From Owenia fusiformis (lineage: Eukaryota > Annelida > Polychaeta > Sabellida > Oweniidae), in the NCBI GenBank assembly GCA_903813345.2, contig CAIIXF020000003.1, forward strand, positions 21,530,931-21,590,930: a stretch of 60,000 nucleotides of DNA, given 5' to 3'. Shown here one piece after another: positions 57,594-60,000 of this stretch. Below the pieces are notes generated by a model. That model made no database searches and was not told the DNA's origin. It saw nothing but the letters and a program-made list of their open reading frames with translations. The translations under genes were made by a program, and so were the position numbers. Every line of letters starts with the position of its first letter. Positions within the stretch are counted from its first letter, which is position 1.

Positions 57594-60000
57594 CTGGAAA
57601 ATAAAGGGTTAAAATGTAGCTATAAACATAGGCAGCAACAATTTTATAAAGGAATCTCCCAAGATCAAGTATGCATTTGTTGTTCAGGTTTGAAAAATGA
57701 ATGGAGTAGGTAAGAGGGACAGAGGGGGGGGGGGGGGTCAGTCAATGGACACAGGGGTGTTTGGGCGGAATGAAGAAACATTAAGTCTAATGAAGCATCA
57801 TAGATATTATATAAATAACATAATTATGCATTGACTTAAACTATATTCTGTATAGAACAGATACATTTCCAAGTAGGAATAATCGCTTGCATGAGCTATC
57901 ACAAAAATAACTGTTTATGTTAACACAAAATTAAGACATCAGATGCTAATTTGAACCTCCAACCTTCATTTACATAATCTAATTCTACAACAATCAAAAT
58001 ATAATCCAATTAAGGAAAAACAATATGACGCTCACTACATTCTGCAAGATCAAAGCTTCATCATATGTTAATACAGCTTCTTAAAAAACAATTACTGATG
58101 CAACTTTACACAGTAAAACTGCAGTATCGTTGTTCAAAATTTAAAACAGATTTCCAAAGGATTATCAAGAAAAGAGAATTGTACAAAGGCACATTGGATA
58201 TGAATATAGTTTCAAGCCACTCTTCATTATAATCTTCATGAATTAATTAACAAAACAATAATTGAATAAAGAAATTAAACATAATCTGTTTAAAGAGGAC
58301 GGAAGTTATTTCAAATCCTGTAAAAAGTGAAAAATTGAAAATATAGCCTTGATAATTCCTATATCATAAAATCCGTGCTCAATTGTCACAGATTTCCAAT
58401 TTACGTTACAAATAGAAAGGCCGAGACTCTCTAGACCACAAAGGCAATCAAGTGGTTACAAAAAAGCAACATAACCTAAAACAATGGCATCATGACTCAA
58501 ACAATGTAAACCGTTTGAAAAAAATCAAAATGATGAGTTTTCTTCAGAACATGTGTACGCAAGTATGCTATTAATTTTAATCAGTTCTCAATTACATTAG
58601 AACAACAATGTATAAAACTTAAGTGGTGACAAGTCGGAACCACATATGTGACATAATCATGCTTTAATCTAAAGTTTTTGATAAATTAATTAATGTTGCG
58701 GCTTCAAGGTAATGTCCTTCTACTTGACTCTAATAAGGCAAACTATGTAAGAGATGAGATATGTTTTGTTCTAACATGTACCGACATTTGTATCCCACAT
58801 GGTATACCACTAAAAACTATCGAGCTGGAAGCGGGATATAATGGTGGACTGATGGGCGGCATATATAGGGGAACGAATCAGGCTGAAACCATGAATTCAA
58901 CTTTGGAGGGCTTTGCGCTTAGGTTATTTGTTCAAAAATCTTAAATTTAACAATGTTAATTCAAGGTTATTGAATATTCCTTACTTTTATTACAGAACTA
59001 AGGCTTTTGCTGCCTGTCACATCTAGCAACTCGGGAAACCTTGTCTACAATTCGTCTCCAACCCAATCAGAAGTTTCCAATTTGAATGACATTGCATATT
59101 AATTCTCAAGTTTTGGAACATATATTCATATATACGTTAAAAACAATTCTCAATCAGGTATAAAGAGTAGTTTCTTTTCAATTCATATATTCCCATGATC
59201 TCATGTACTAATTTTGAACTTTCAAAATCTGTTTGTACATCATTTTTCTAAAATGAAGAAGATAGTAATTTGCCTTGTTTAGATTTATCTATTCATCAAG
59301 TGATAAATATATTATGTCAAATGAAGCCCTTGCTAACAAAGACTGCAAACTTCGCATACTCTGTATGATTAAATAGAGACACGCCATTTCAATGTTCAAG
59401 CAAACATATGTTCGAGTGACAGAACAAGAACAACGACCTGGTCATTATACCAAAGAGAGTTACAAATGCTGCTCATCAGAAAAGTGACATGATATTAGCT
59501 AGCATGGAATGACATTTTTCAAATATGAACCCGAGAAAAAAAAATTTGCAAAATTTTACCAATCCAAAAAGTTTATACCTGTACAATATATAAAAACCAT
59601 ACTATTTCCTGGACATTAACTGAAACAGGAAATGGACTCTGAATGGGTATGAACACAAATACAAAAAAGGTATAGAAAAATGAATGCTCATTCCATTTAT
59701 ATATAAAAATTATAATTATAAAAAATATAAAACAAAAGAACTAATTTCTAAAAACTCATGATGCTTTCTCTAACCACATTAAATCCCATATTTTAAACTA
59801 TTGTATCTCATTAGTGTTAATTTATTGGGCAGTGACATACCGCAATATAGTATTCTACTGCATTAACAATCACAACGCATTATCAGATATACACTATATA
59901 TCACAATAGGTTCTATGATGTCACTATTAAATATTTATTTGCCATTAATTTGTGAAAATTATGGAATTTTATACATATGTCAAGTGTTCTCCACAGTTTT
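57594..60000. other. SOWAH-like intron, upstream
   Basis: It holds a G homopolymer (about 57724-57737) and A+T-rich DNA. An 83-codon plus-strand frame at 58693-58944 has locally higher G+C but no recognisable family. No further SOWAH exon was found before the right edge. Confidence 0.3.

Noticed and set aside
58693-58944. 83-codon plus-strand frame with locally higher G+C
   Set aside because: No family motif, no splice partners and no repeat copies; chance is the simplest reading.

Overview
This window is animal genomic DNA: A+T-rich by eye, with short exons bounded by GT/AG splice sites, introns of several kilobases and many DNA-transposon relics. A ciliary transition-zone gene, mariner- and pogo-like elements, and a foldback element whose ends are built from 15-bp tandem units suggest a marine invertebrate. 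The foldback element recalls the sea-urchin TU elements, so an echinoderm or related deuterostome is a reasonable guess, but the sequence does not prove it.

Two genes are readable, both on the minus strand and both only partly inside the window. Gene 1 (74-10749, running off the left edge) is the 5' half of an RPGRIP1L orthologue. Eleven exons join in phase to give about 409 residues: a short N-terminus and the long coiled coil. The C2 and RPGR-interacting domains would lie beyond position 1. A candidate upstream noncoding exon and promoter with a perfect NRF1-type palindrome lie near 12.0-12.2 kb. Gene 2 (24710-57593, running in from the right edge) is the 3' half of a sosondowah (SOWAH) ankyrin-repeat gene. 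Seven exons join in phase to give two ankyrin repeats, the family's RDYSGKKA-type motif and a Ser/Pro-rich tail of about 260 residues, ending at a TGA. About 12 kb of repeat-rich intergenic DNA separates the genes, which are arranged head to tail.

The rest is intronic or intergenic and holds structured repeats: (i) a 1.1-kb terminal-inverted-repeat element with an apparent 5-bp target duplication (3150-4251); (ii) a 2.75-kb TA-flanked element with five internal copies of a 13-bp motif (4741-7495), almost abutting (iii) a composite palindromic element (7501-7920) present again in inverse orientation at 19959-20375; (iv) mariner-type elements at 8295-8925, 19341-19620 and 28739-29803; (v) three small CAGGCCCG-ended MITEs with 5-bp duplications; (vi) several pogo-like CAGT...ACTG MITEs; (vii) higher-order tandem arrays, including 26/77 bp at 14.4-15.4 kb and 137/274 bp at 32.1-32.9 kb; and (viii) a foldback element (41053-42072) with a 9-bp duplication, sitting inside a copy of (ix) a dispersed, protein-derived repeat family found only in the SOWAH introns. 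No tRNA, rRNA or CRISPR and no intact transposase was found.

All calls come from reading the sequence by eye. Exon borders follow from splice consensus, phase continuity and remembered family similarity; none has been checked against transcripts or databases.
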